From positions 13,024,370 to 13,088,369 of the forward strand of contig JABBOT010000009.1 of the NCBI GenBank assembly GCA_016165875.1: a stretch of DNA of 64,000 bases, read 5' to 3'. The notes under the pieces were generated by a model. The model did not search any database. It was not told where the DNA came from and saw only the letters and a list, made by a program, of their open reading frames with translations. Source of the DNA: Acanthopleura granulata. Taxonomy: Eukaryota; Mollusca; Polyplacophora; Chitonida; Chitonidae. The first letter of the stretch is position 1, and every line of letters begins with the position of its first letter. The position numbers were made by a program, and so were the translations under genes. Positions 12,201 to 22,114 of the stretch are shown here, piece by piece.

Positions 12201-15200
12201 ACTTTAGTAACCAGAATTATACCATCGTGTGGAACTAGCCGGTTAAATATATACGGCTTTGGGGATGTTTGGGAAGTACATTTTTCTGTGGAGTTACTGT
12301 TAATCCCAGTCGAATGCGTTTTCAGGGCGACCTCATTCTTCAGTCTGATTACGTGATAGAAGCTGTCACAAAGATCGCAATGGCCGGTAATATCAGCAGT
12401 GTGATCAAAATCGCCAATACCGGAAAGTAAGTTTACTGCAGACCAAGCGGTTTCTACTGCCGTTCCCATGAGTTTGTCTTGTTTGTTTATATAATGCCCG
12501 TGGATAACCATAAACCATTGGCAAGTCGTGTACTTTAATTCCTATGGGAGACATGCAAGCGCATGTGTATACATAAAGATGTTGGTGGAAGACAACTTGT
12601 CTTTACCGACGGTAAAAAGAACAGACCACTTTTAAACAAAGTATGCATCATCTCAAAGGCCATTTCTTGCTGATTCCAAGTATGGTCTTCATTTTTTATT
12701 GGCGTTTTTTTTTTCAGTGATTAAAATAGTAATGAGGCACCCGTGCCCAAGGGGTCTAGCACACTAGTGCAGTGTAATGAACTAGGTGCCTCTCACCAAG
12801 GCAACCACTGTTCAACTCCAGCTCATGCTGGTTTCTCTTAAGGCCGTACCTCGGGAGGTCTGCCAGTAACCTGCAGATGGTCATGGGTTTCCCTCAGTCC
12901 TGTCCAGTTTCCTCCTACCTTAATACTAGCCACCGTCATATAAGTGAAATATTCTTGAGCGCGGAAGAGGAACAACAATCAAGTCAGATGAAATAATTTG
13001 TCTTTACCGAATGTTAAAAGTACAGACCATTTTCTGAACTATATTAAACTTTCTGAACCATATTGAACAGGCTGAACCAGAGTAATGTCACAGATTCTTT
13101 CTTTTTGCTGCTCAGTGTAACTGTTATATTTCCATATTAAATACAGATGAGGGTGTTGTACCACGTATATATTTATGTGGAATGTAGACATATAGCAATC
13201 AGAGGACATTTAGCACCTATCTTGCTTGTGACGTCACTGTGCTTCAGAGTGGAGAAAATGGACGGGGAAAAATGGCTGATGCTTTCATGTGTGTGTTATA
13301 TTTTTTTCACAGCATTAACCATGACATGATGAGTGGCAAACAGGGGAACATTGAGTTTACAAAGGGCAACATGTACAGTGTCAAGAAAGGCAAGAATGGA
13401 CAACTCTGTGTGGTAAGTTCTCAAAGTTATTTACACAGCACTGTATTCTCATGATATGATGTGCGGCAAACTTGAAAAGTGGGTAAGGATAACAGTAAAT
13501 TACCTCTAGTTTCGCCCAGAAAAATGCATTTTAGTGGCAGGGCTCCCAGCAGCCCTATTTTTCCCTGTATTTTTGGTGGTTCCCTATTTTTCCCAATATT
13601 CCTCCAAATTTGTCTGATTTTACCCTATACTCCCTATATTTTTACCTGATAAGGTCACGTATTATTAAAATGTTGATTATCATGTGTCGGAACTGTACAT
13701 ACACCCTACAGGAGTACTCATGGCACGTTACCATGGCACCCAACACCGGTCCGATAGAAGTCCATGGTGAAAATTTCACTTCAAATAAGACCTCGAACCC
13801 TACCTTACATTTGGTATGAGCCGATTCCTTGTGTCAGCCTGTTTGTAAAAATAGCAAAGCCGGCACCCGTAAACCATCTTTCAACAGTAATCCAGGCGGT
13901 TAAACTTTTAAAACCGAACTGTTCGAGCCAATGTCGCCATGTCTTGAATTCAAACTTTTTTTGCATATTGGGTCGCAAAAATTGTATCCAGTCTTGCAAA
14001 TACTCTGTACAGGGCATGAGTATGTGTAGAGCGGGATAAAATTTTCGCATAAATACAAATATGCAGTTTATTACAGCTTCCTGTCATAGACAAAAATGGG
14101 CTAAACATGAAGTATTAATAGTGTCATTTATCCTGGTTTCCTGTCGTAATTTTAGTCACCGGAAATCTCTAAAATGCGTCTGTGCAGCTATCTGAGTGGC
14201 CCTTGAACCCTTGCCTATTGGGCTGGGATAGTAGTTTAGCTACTTCATCCAGCAAACATAAGGAATTTTTATGAAAAAATTAAAACAAAGGAGTCTAGTA
14301 GTTAATATATCCTGGCTCCCTATTGTAATTTTTGTCACCAGAAATGTGAGAAAAACGTGTCTCTGCTGCTGTCTGAAATACTAGAGCTTCCGAGGTCTTG
14401 GTGGCCCCTTGACCTTCACCTATTGGGCTGGGATAGTAGTTTAGCTCCCTCTGCCAGCAACACAAGGAATTTTTGTGAAAATAAAACAAAAAAGACTAAT
14501 ATTTAGTTTATCCTGGCTTCCTCTAACAACTTTTGTCACCAGAAGTCACCTAAAACGTGTCTCTGCTGTTATTATGACAAGACGGTATGTCCTGCTTGAT
14601 TGATGTGCGATGAAATTGATACTTTGGCACGTGTAAATCATCTGTTACGACTAACAGTCTTAATATAGTTATGTTCAATGCTAAAACGGACATAATGGAG
14701 AAAATAGGGTTATGCTCATGTACATGAACATTTAATGTGTTTTTCAAACTGCCTCATGACATCATTGAATGTAAACTATATTTACCCTGTGTATGCCCTA
14801 TTATTTGTAAATTTAGCCCCCTATTTTTAGCCCTATGTTCTGGTAGAGAGTCACTGGGAGGCCTGTAGTAGTGTATATATGCCATGTGAAATAATTTGGG
14901 TGCTAAAATTTTCATTTTTGTGGGACAATATCACCCTGGCTTCCAGTCAAACCTGAAATATCAACTAAACTCGTGGAATTTGGCAAAATGTGCAACTTTC
15001 ATTGGAGAAATGTTTAGTATTAAGACTCACTAGCAGCAAAAGGAGAGAAGTAGCATGATTATGTAACATTTGATCTGTACCATTTGATAACCTACATGTG
15101 GGTTATCATTGATAGGATAGGAACTCTCTAATGTATGAATATAAAGAGTTGGGCTTAACATATTCTGGAAACGGCCAGGGAGATTGGGGCAGTATCATTG

Positions 15201-15390
15201 GTTGACAAAGACAAGGAAGACGACAACTGAGACATGGTGTTTACATATATCTCCAGTGTGTTTACAGAGTTGTCATTTTAAAAAATGGCACTGAAATGGC
15301 TTGAGGTAAACAGTTAAATTCAGGGAAAAGCAAGTTGTGGAAGTGATTGAAATCAAATTTATTTCTTTTCAGATTGCTCCACCCTTGTGA
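291..15390 (+). CDS. Myo1c-like: Class I unconventional myosin (Myo1c/Myo1h-like), 3' part of gene
   Basis: Actin-based motor that links membranes to cortical actin. Fourteen phase-consistent exons encode 433 residues: 291-408, 912-1025, 1493-1569, 2003-2071, 2234-2318, 2788-2947, 3196-3279, 3528-3621, 4150-4220, 4972-5113, 5570-5640, 12326-12426, 13313-13412, 15373-15390 (stop). The motor and its start codon lie upstream of the window. Order seen: motor end ([20 protein letters not shown]), converter with the TKLFIRFP and LFATEDAF blocks, IQ1 ([15 protein letters not shown]), IQ2 ([15 protein letters not shown]), a weaker IQ3 ([17 protein letters not shown]), then the TH1 tail. In TH1 the [12 protein letters not shown] loop keeps the Lys and Arg that bind phosphoinositides in vertebrate Myo1c. 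The tail ends in VIAPPL, close to the VVAPRL of Myo1c. Two extra in-frame mini-exons (8022-8066, 9256-9297) could join after 5640. Family assignment is very secure. Myo1c versus Myo1h is not resolved. Confidence 0.95.
1767..1888 (+). repeat. Degraded 3' part of the abundant SINE
   Basis: It matches the common SINE block by block (TGCCAGCAAC, GGTCAT, GCTGGCCG, GGCGTAAGAC) and ends in an AAATAAATAAAT tail. The head is missing and point changes are many. It lies in a myosin intron. Confidence 0.6.
2665..2809 (+). repeat. Four-copy 36-bp tandem duplication of a 3' splice site (myosin exon 2788-2947)
   Basis: Copies lie at 2665-2700, 2701-2736, 2737-2772 and 2773-2809. Each holds a TTGATT stretch, a TCAG acceptor and the first 22 exon bases (GTTCATCAAAGGGTTCATGT...). 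Only copy 4 runs into the real exon. The unit is 12 codons, so reading from any upstream copy stays in the myosin frame until the TAA at 2758-2760 in copy 3. Using acceptors 1-3 would therefore truncate the protein within IQ3 and remove TH1. Confidence 0.9.
4598..4825 (+). repeat. tRNA-derived SINE, near full length
   Basis: The head contains a box-A-like segment (ATGGCCGAAGGGTTTAGTG) and a box-B-like GTGAGTCCAGCTC. The body follows (GCTGGCTTCCTCTCCGG, CCCAGCAACCTG). The terminal block GTATTCTTGAGTATGGCATA is followed by a short A-rich tail. It lies in the intron between myosin exons 4150-4220 and 4972-5113. Confidence 0.8.
5959..6604. mobile_element. Old MITE interrupted by a foldback element
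   Basis: The outer ends GGGCCCCAATTTCACGAGAC (left) and GTTTCGGGAAATGCGGCCCA (right) are inverted repeats of each other with several mismatches. Inside, about 5987-6235 and 6270-6440 form a second, longer inverted repeat: AATGAAGTTATGGTGAGT on the left returns as ACTCACCATAACTTCATT on the right. One arm carries a long T-run. The arrangement reads as a young foldback element nested in an older MITE, in a myosin intron. A third copy of the inner arm lies at 18640-18935. Confidence 0.65.
7720..7900 (+). repeat. Interspersed repeat shared with 20625-20780
   Basis: Blocks such as TTATGATAATTTCATC, GCAAAAAGTTAAAATA and TTAATGAGTTTCAA align in order with TTATGAAAATCTCGTC, GCAAAAAGTGAAATAT and TTATGAGTTCCAA at 20.7 kb. 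No coding potential or terminal structure was recognised. Confidence 0.55.
8022..8066 (+). CDS. Candidate 45-nt cassette mini-exon 1 of the myosin I tail
   Basis: The stretch has an AG acceptor (GACATCAG), 45 nt with no stop, and a GTATGAG donor, and it is phase 0 at both ends. Exons 5570-5640 and 12326-12426 also meet in phase 0, so it can be included or skipped without changing frame. It reads [15 protein letters not shown], which is acidic and hydrophilic. The insertion point is the TH1 loop between the SMAENGSK strand and [12 protein letters not shown]. Vertebrate Myo1c has only a short loop there. Supported by splice sites, phase and composition; no transcript evidence is available. Confidence 0.55.
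9256..9297 (+). CDS. Candidate 42-nt cassette mini-exon 2 of the myosin I tail
   Basis: The acceptor is ATTATTTTCAG, followed by 42 nt open in phase 0 and a GTAGAT donor. It reads [14 protein letters not shown], which is polar. It lies 1.2 kb after mini-exon 1 in the same intron and would lengthen the same TH1 loop. The pair would add 29 residues and either alone keeps frame. The donor is weaker than that of mini-exon 1. Confidence 0.5.
10380..11540. repeat. 43-bp minisatellite, about 27 copies
   Basis: The unit contains CATTATTTGGAGAATTGGTT followed by a GTGATAACCCAC block. Copies between 10380 and 11160 are diverged. Eight copies between about 11160 and 11520 are nearly identical (CATCATTTGGAGATTTGGTT) and differ at two linked positions (TGTGCAG..AGCCC versus TATGCAG..AGCTC). 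It lies in the long intron before exon 12326-12426. ORFs across it on either strand are repeat artefacts. Confidence 0.9.
12734..12982 (+). repeat. tRNA-derived SINE, near full length
   Basis: The head is GAGGCACCCGTGCCCAAGG with a box-B-like CTGTTCAACTCC. The body has GGTCTGCCAGTAACCTGCAG and the terminal block has CATATAAGTGAAATATTCTT followed by GAGCGCGG. The tail is poor. It lies in the intron between exons 12326-12426 and 13313-13412. Confidence 0.8.
14129..14575. repeat. Tandem repeat of about 180-205 bp, 2.3 copies
   Basis: The TATCCTGG motif starts at 14129, 14309 and 14509. CCTATTGGGCTGGGATAGTA starts at 14214 and 14419. Copies differ by many substitutions and a short insertion. The array occupies the last myosin intron (13413-15372). 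The flanking intron from 13450 to 14128 holds nothing else I can name. Confidence 0.75.
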
Positions 15391-17015
15391 AGATCCAGGG
15401 ATGGAAGGCAGGCGACATGTGATTAGAAGATGTGATAACGGTTTCTAATGGGACAGGAATTTGTCCAATAATGAAGCTGTTTAATAGATTGTACTATGTG
15501 ATATTGAATATCTGCATCATGCTCTTGCTGTTTTTAGTTCAGTAATTCTTTGACGAAGTTTATAAATCTCTCCTAGATCTCCTCATGCGCTTTCTGTTTA
15601 GAAGTGTTTTTTAAAAAGGCATATTATATGAATTTTTGTTTGTGTGAATATGTGTATATGTAATGTTACATGTCAAGTGAAAATTGTTTTTGAAACAGAT
15701 GTTGAAATAGAGTTTTAAAGGGTGGTAAACAAGCTACAGGGAAAAGGAAAAAAAAGAAGACTTATATTCCAACTGTCGTTATGGCAGGTTAAAATACATA
15801 CAAAATTATCTTGACCTTAAAAAATGGAGATTAAAGGTCAAAGTGATAAGAACAGGTCATGTTAACATTAAAAATCTGCAATCTTACAAAGTGATGACAA
15901 TTCAGTTGAGGGTCAAGTTTTTGAGGTTTAAAGATCTCCATGTACAACTCTTGCAGTTGAACAGATAAATTAATACATCAAATGCATATACAGTTAGCTT
16001 TATAATTTACATGTAGATGCCTTGAAATATTTTCTTAGTAAATTATATTAATGATCTGTTGTGTGCTTAATCACTGCAAGGTCACATGGCCCATCTTCTC
16101 AAATATTTTGTAACATTTTTACATGTTTATTGAGGTGCTTTCTATCCATTTATATTTTGCAATATTAACTTGAGTGTTTTGTGGATTTTGTCTACTGTCT
16201 GTATTTGACATATTTACAAATTCTGTGTTCTTCTTGTTGTGTAAGTCTTTTTCTTGCCATGTTTTCTAATAAGATTTTCCCTTTAGATTAGTGTCTGTTA
16301 AATCAGAGATTAGGCTGTAGAACAGCAACACTGAAGTCTCTGCACACCCATATACTGACTAAATTATCAATACATTCAATACATTTTTCAATAAATGCAT
16401 AGAAACATACAAGCAAAATAGCCAAAAAATAACTGTCGAAAACTAAACCCTGTGGCACTGAAAATGTACTCATTTTCCATTCGTATAATACATGATTCCA
16501 ACACACAACAAACTCAAATAGTTTCTAATGGGGGCAAGATATTATGTGCCATTTCTTTTCAGTCTAGGTAGTGCTTAGGATTTCTTTGTTTGGGGCAAAA
16601 TACAGCAGTATAAAAGAAATCTGCACAGAAAACCTGTTTGCGCGGATTTAGGAGGGCAGAGGGACTAACAAGCATTTGGCTGTACTCATTAGTATCCAAA
16701 CATGGATTATGTCTTATTGGTTATTTCTTTTGTCTTTGTTCTTGTGAAATCTTCTAAGATTAATACTTCATCACCAGAATATGCATTCATAGGTGAAGTG
16801 GAAAATAATAGTCAATAAACAGTTCTGTAGAAAACTATTCACGTCCTCATAGAACTTTAAGAGCTTTATAAGTTTAATTGTTCGGATTTGTTCACATACA
16901 TCCCATTTAACTTTTTTGTTCTGTTATGGTCAAGTAGAAAATCATCTTTTATGGTCTTTTTTAGTTTTTGATCATGTTTGTTTACAACTTTCTCCTTTGA
17001 GGGTTTGGCAATATG
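15391..17015 (+). other. Myosin 3' UTR and 3' flank
   Basis: No coding exon is visible. Possible poly(A) signals on the + strand are ATTAAA at 15830 and 15867 and AATAAA at 16390. The sequence alone does not decide between them. Confidence 0.4.
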
Positions 17016-17245
17016 TGCTTATATTTTTCTCCTTTTTGACCACGTGTTTAGAATATCCCCTTTTTTGGCCATATTTGTTTAGATCTGTTCCCTGTTGAGT
17101 TTTTGGCCAGGAGTGCTCAGCTCTATCCCATAGGGTTTTTGGCCAGGAGTGCTCAGCTCTATCCCATAGGGTTTTTGGCCAGGAGTGCTCAGCTCTATCC
17201 CATAGGGTTTTTGGCCAGATGTGTTTAAAGGCATCCAGATAGAGT
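17015..17245. repeat. 36-bp tandem repeat
   Basis: Three nearly identical units (17101-17136, 17137-17172, 17173-17208), each starting TTTTGGCCAGGAGTGCTCAG, are flanked by diverged units on both sides. The minus-strand translation WPKTLWDRAEHS is periodic only because 36 is a multiple of 3. Confidence 0.85.
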
Positions 17246-18600
17246 TTTATGCCGATGTGAAGGAGGTAATTATGAATGTACAAAATTTGTTTCGACAGTG
17301 GATATATTAGCCTATTGGTGCTTGGTATGTTGACATAGATTTCTACATTTTATTCTTTCATACAAAATTCAACATTCACCACTGTATTGATGACATTTGT
17401 TTTAATCATTCCAGATGGTAATATATAAAAGGCAGATATTTTCACAAAACAAAACAAAATTCTTTAAACCATTAATTGGAATTTTTGGTGTAAGACATAT
17501 TTTTGGAACATTTTTGGGGGGGAGGGAGGTTGTCTAAAGTGATTGATAAATAATTTTGTTTATTTTTGTTTAAGACAGCATGGTGTTTTGTGCTATGTTT
17601 TTTTATGTTGTGTTTTTTTGTTGTTGTTGAAAACGTGAGTGTAACTGGTGTTAAACACTACGAAAATCCAAAAAATTTGCTTAAATTTTCTTTAGCATTA
17701 ATGCAGATTTCATCCTTCTGTAAAAGCTAAATTCATTTCTTGATTGTGTCTAGGAAAAATGAAAATGAAAGATAATTAAGTTGCAATACACTGGAAGTGG
17801 TGTCATTATCAAAGTGATCTGTTAACTATAGTTGAAGCATTAAATAGCCTGAAACCTCTTCATTTCTGTGTCACCTGCTTTCATTATCAGACTTTGTCTG
17901 CCTTTATTATCAGACTTTGTCATCTGCTTCCATTATCTCAAATACATGTATATTCGTGTTTGGCCTGGTGGTTATATTCAAATACATCTATTTCCACAAT
18001 ATTCTCACTTGATCCATCACATCTGGTAAATGTTTCTCTAACATTTCGATGTGAAATGGAAGACATTTTGTTTTTCAAAAGATCATAATATTCATTGTAC
18101 CCAGTTCATGACGATATATAACTTATATATCTAATATACATTTTACGCAGTGGTAAAATATAAACAGTTTGCCCTCAGAGCGTTCACTTATTCATGACGT
18201 TTTAAAAATTTTCCTTAACGTGGTTTATGCCGTTTCCATGACAGCCTGTTTGTAAGCGTGTCTCAAGGCCATATTTACGTTAGCCATTTTTGGTGGTGCA
18301 TCTTACGTTTGGTACAAAACTGAAAATATCTCGTATTTTGTGAATAAAGACTATGTGCTAAAAAGACAGGCAGCGTCGTGTTATTCAGTTAGGTACTTCC
18401 TGTGGTAAGTCCTGGAATTCTTTAATAAAAATCGGCAGCGTTACCAGAATTCAGCGGACGAAACGGTTGACAAAACTGGAAGCTTCAAGAAGAGCAACGA
18501 AACCGATGACGTCACCAGCATATCGGAGGCCCCGTGAACAAATTCACATATGCGCCATTAACCATTTCCACCAAGCTGCAATTTTGGTTGTGTACAAATG
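17246..18600. other. Intergenic, no gene seen
   Basis: AT-rich sequence. A short direct repeat with TTATCAGACTTTGTC lies near 17885-17930. No exon, RNA gene or element ends were recognised. Confidence 0.4.
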
Positions 18601-18639
18601 CGACCATCTGAAATCAGAGCATGTGTAAAAATTTACCGT

Positions 18640-18935
18640 GTTCCTTTAAAGGGAAAGAACCTTCGGAAATGAAGTTAGGCCTATGGTGAGTGAAAAGACC
18701 ATTAAAAACTGTATCTGAAAATACCTTCGCTGATTTCTGGGGATTATGTTTCACCAAATTAAATGCAGTCAAATGTTTTGATTGTATGGTGGGTTTTATG
18801 GACCATATTGATAATGTCGGTTCACCAATTACGTCACACAATTTTTTGTACACCTGAGCTCTGAATATAGTTCTTGTAAAGCGTGTTCCTGTAACGTTTG
18901 CCTGTGTATGGATAAGCTTATAAGACTTGAAACTT
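18640..18935 (+). mobile_element. Single arm of the foldback element seen at 5987-6440
   Basis: It aligns along its length with the inner arm at 6 kb: GGTGAGTGAAAAGACCAT, CACCAAATTAAATGCAGTC, ACCATATTGATAATGT and a CACACAATTTT block recur in order. No inverted partner follows, so this is a solo arm or a shorter member of the family. Confidence 0.65.
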
Positions 18936-19260
18936 CTGTTCTGTGATGTAACTGATGAACCAACATCCAGTTCAGTTTTTTTATCTTTCTTATTACCATG
19001 AAGTTATGGCATTACCAGATATGGTAAATAGGTAATATCTTGGACCCCGGCAATGTTGTTGGATAACAGCTTTAATTTTGTAATTGATTGTGATAATTTT
19101 GTCCCAACCAGTAGAGCCACTATCTCATCAGAGACTGTGGTTCATATTTCGTCTTGGAAATGACGTCACCTTATGACTAAAGTCAACTTCGGTTTACGAA
19201 AAAGTTACGAGAAACGTGATTTCAAAGTTCTGTGAGCACAGTTTTTTTTACCTGATTTCA

Positions 19261-19292
19261 AACATGAAGGTAAAATATTTTACCTCCATGTT
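19261..19292. other. 32-bp near-perfect palindrome
   Basis: AACATGAAGGTAAAAT is followed directly by ATTTTACCTCCATGTT, its reverse complement with one mismatch and no spacer. It can form a cruciform. No gene lies within 2 kb. Confidence 0.7.
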
Positions 19293-20251
19293 GCAAATAA
19301 CAAAGTCATACTTTTATAAGAAATAGATGGAAAAAAACCTTCACTTTTGAAACCTGGCCAGAGTATTCACGCGTGTGTTTTATTAAATACGGTATGATCG
19401 ACAATTTTGACACATTGCAACAATGTCAGCTAATGGGAGTTTGCCTCCAGGGGCAATTATGTCCTTTTCTGTTTCTTGAATTTTTTGTTATCCTGAGGAC
19501 GATGGTCATTGTGTAAGGCCCACAACTTAAGATTGCGTGTCTTTTTTCCGCGGAAAACTTGGATATAAGAGGCAAGAACTGAGGTTAACCCTATATGCGC
19601 TAAATAAATACCTGTATATTCCAATTTGTGTAGAAGACACGGGGTAGATATTTGCAATCTAGCTACCATAGTTAACGCAGAAACCCCGAACACCATTATC
19701 TCTGTATCTATATGTCCACCATAAATTAAAACTACACGTGGGGAAATAAGCCGATTTGTGGCCCGGACGTGAAATTATATCTATAGATATGTATATAATA
19801 TGTATAGGAAAAATGGTGATCTGTTTACCATGACAACCGCGAAAATGGACAAATGTGCGTCGCAACAGCAAAAATAACAAAAAATGCACGTGTAGAAGAA
19901 ACAGTTGTAACCCAGTCGTATCGGTTAAAAACACGGTAGATGTCAGGGTAATGGCAGTCTGGTTACCATGGCCGCTCCAGAAATGGACACATCGTCACCT
20001 CAGTAACTATATATGTATCAAACATTAAATCTGGACATGGAAAGACAGGACTTTTTACTATTACAATGCACGAATCTGGCTGGTTTTCGAACTTGATCTG
20101 AGGTTTTACAAAATTAACATGAAAACAGAATTGCTTCCGTCGGAAGGAAGGAATTAAATAAATATGTAAAACTTATGCACGGATGCCCTTGGTTTTAAAA
20201 ATTAATCTCACGCAAAATGCAGCCAACCTGCACACAAAAGTTAATATTACC

Positions 20252-20382
20252 TCTCGGGTGGTCGTGGGTTTCCCCCGGGCTCTGTCCGATTTTCTCCCAC
20301 CTTAATACTGGCCACCGTCGTATAAGTGAAATATTCTTGAGTACGGCATAAAACAACCAATCCAATAAATCAATAAAATAGA
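20252..20382 (+). repeat. SINE 3' half
   Basis: It starts within the body at GGTCGTGGGTTTCCCCCGGG and runs through CGTATAAGTGAAATATTCTT to an AATAAATCAATAAAAT tail. The tRNA-like head is absent (5' truncated). Confidence 0.8.
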
Positions 20383-20624
20383 CAAAATTTAATAAAAATC
20401 GTACAATATTTACCAGAATTATCTCACAGAAACCAGAGACCAACGAGAATCTCGGAATGCATTGAATATGCAAAATTTATGCACGGGTAGTGCTGGTATT
20501 CGAATTCGGATTCGTTTGCTGCGGGAGTTACTGACAGGCTTCATGTAGAGGACAGAAATTCTTAGTGATTTGATCGAACTGCTTATTGTCCTATGTCAGT
20601 GTACGTTCCCTGTCATGATATTGT

Positions 20625-20780
20625 GGAAAACTGATGCGGGCGGCATTCCAATTTCATTTTTCTTTATCATTATTTGGCTAGATATTATGAAAATCTCGTC
20701 CTTTGTAACAATTTCTCGCAAAAAGTGAAATATATTTATGAGTTCCAATGAGAATTAAACGAAGTGTGATTCGCCAAATG
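20625..20780 (+). repeat. Interspersed repeat shared with 7720-7900
   Basis: Second copy of the unclassified family described at 7720-7900, with the same block order and orientation. Confidence 0.5.
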
Positions 20781-21132
20781 AGACAGATTTGTTTTGTTTA
20801 TGCAGCCTCCGATATGCTGATGTCTTAACCGGTTTTGTTGGTAAAACTTCCCGTTTTGCCAGCATTCCGTCCGCGCTTTTCTTAATGCAGGATCAACAGC
20901 ATTTCGTACCGAGGGTACAATAATTAATTCTTCATGCACTAAAGATCCTGTACTGTCAACCCAGAATGAGTTGTGAACGATCTCGTATTGAAAAATCGTG
21001 ATTATTCGGGATAAACCCCAGCTTTTCCCGCGAGAACGAGACATCCATCTCATTTATCGTGCTTCTCCGGCGTTCGTGGACCCGTCAAGGAAATTTAAAC
21101 TGTTCAAAACATTCGGCGATATCTAACAAAGG

Positions 21133-21890
21133 CAGTGAAAAATATTGATGTATATCAACCTTAACCGGATTTGAAAGAAACTAGAGATTCTCCAGGTGAT
21201 ACATCTTACCTGGACTTGTACCAGCACAAAGACGACAAGGGTTTTCTGTTACACCGACTGGAATTCTCATTGATAATATCTATGTCAAATTTGGGGAAAC
21301 CATTTACCCTTAGTGTAAAGTTATTCTGATGGGTACCAATTGTGTCCCACTTTTGGCAGACCTATACCTGTTCTCGTATGTATACGAGAGGCAGAAGTTA
21401 TTAAAGAGTGGTCTTCATCAGCCTTGATCTTTCTCATAAAGCTAACGGTATATTGAAGATTTGCTAGCTGCAAACAACCCGTATATAACAAAGGCTGTGA
21501 AAGATATATATCCACCTTTGTTGGATTTAAAGGAAACTACAGGTTCTCCAGATAATGCATCTTATCTAGACTTGTACCTGTACAAAGACGAAAATGGTTT
21601 CCTCCCACGCCGACATTACGATAAGAGGGATAGTTTCGCTTTTGATATTGTGAATTATCCCTACTAGCAATATACCGAATATACATCTCCACCTGTAGCA
21701 TTTGTTAGATCCTGTGTACTGTCTGATGATTTCCGTCAACGTCACAAGTTGTTATTGCAAAAACTAGTGTGTCAAGGATATTCCAACAAACGCCTTTACT
21801 CGGAGTTTCTTAAATTTTACAATCAGTACCATAACTTGTGAGTAAATACGGACGGAGTGTTCAGAATCTCTGGGACTCTGGTTCATAATT
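21133..21890 (+). pseudogene. Decayed reverse transcriptase fragments (retrotransposon)
   Basis: Two pieces of the same RT type lie in tandem. Piece 1 (about 21133-21265) carries the C-terminal PDLKET..SYLDLY region. Piece 2 (about 21270-21890) carries DNIYVKFGETIY, MGTNCVPLLADLYLFSYVYE, then RYIEDLLAANNPYITKAV, SYLDLYLYKDENGF and HYDKRDSFAFDIVNYP, ending KLVCQGYSNKRLYSEFLKFY. Several in-frame stops interrupt it. The catalytic box, normally Y-[IV]-D-D, reads YIED, so the first catalytic Asp is lost. This RT type (MGTNC..PLLAD, YDKRD..F.IVN) is frequent in mollusc and cnidarian genomes. I suspect a Penelope-related lineage but cannot prove it. It is not functional. Confidence 0.75.
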
Positions 21891-21916
21891 GTCCCTAATT
21901 CCGCTTAACCGGGGCT

Positions 21917-22114
21917 ATGGGCCTTATGTTCATCGTGCTGAGCATGATCGCCACGTTGCACATAGGAACAGTTGCAACCAAAGCGCAACTGAGATACACT
22001 TTTGATTATCGCCACAATATGTACTATAATGGGGTACACGATTTTGAAACTGATTTCATTCATCCGCTTGGAACATTCATCTTTTCGTCATCACTGAAAG
22101 CTGTTGACTCTTGA
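21917..22114 (+). CDS. Short ORF with signal-peptide-like start (doubtful)
   Basis: 65 codons from a true ATG with G at -3 and +4. The first 22 residues (MGLMFIVLSMIATLHIGTVA...) are hydrophobic like a signal peptide, followed by an aromatic-rich stretch (QLRYTFDYRHNMYYNG). It directly follows the RT relic, has no recognisable homologue and no clear introns, and may be a chance ORF in repeat DNA. Confidence 0.15.
   Translation: MGLMFIVLSMIATLHIGTVATKAQLRYTFDYRHNMYYNGVHDFETDFIHPLGTFIFSSSLKAVDS

Noticed and set aside
16972..17283. Minus-strand ORF with WPKTLWDRAEHS repeated
   Set aside because: The period is the 36-bp tandem repeat. There is no start context, domain or splice support.
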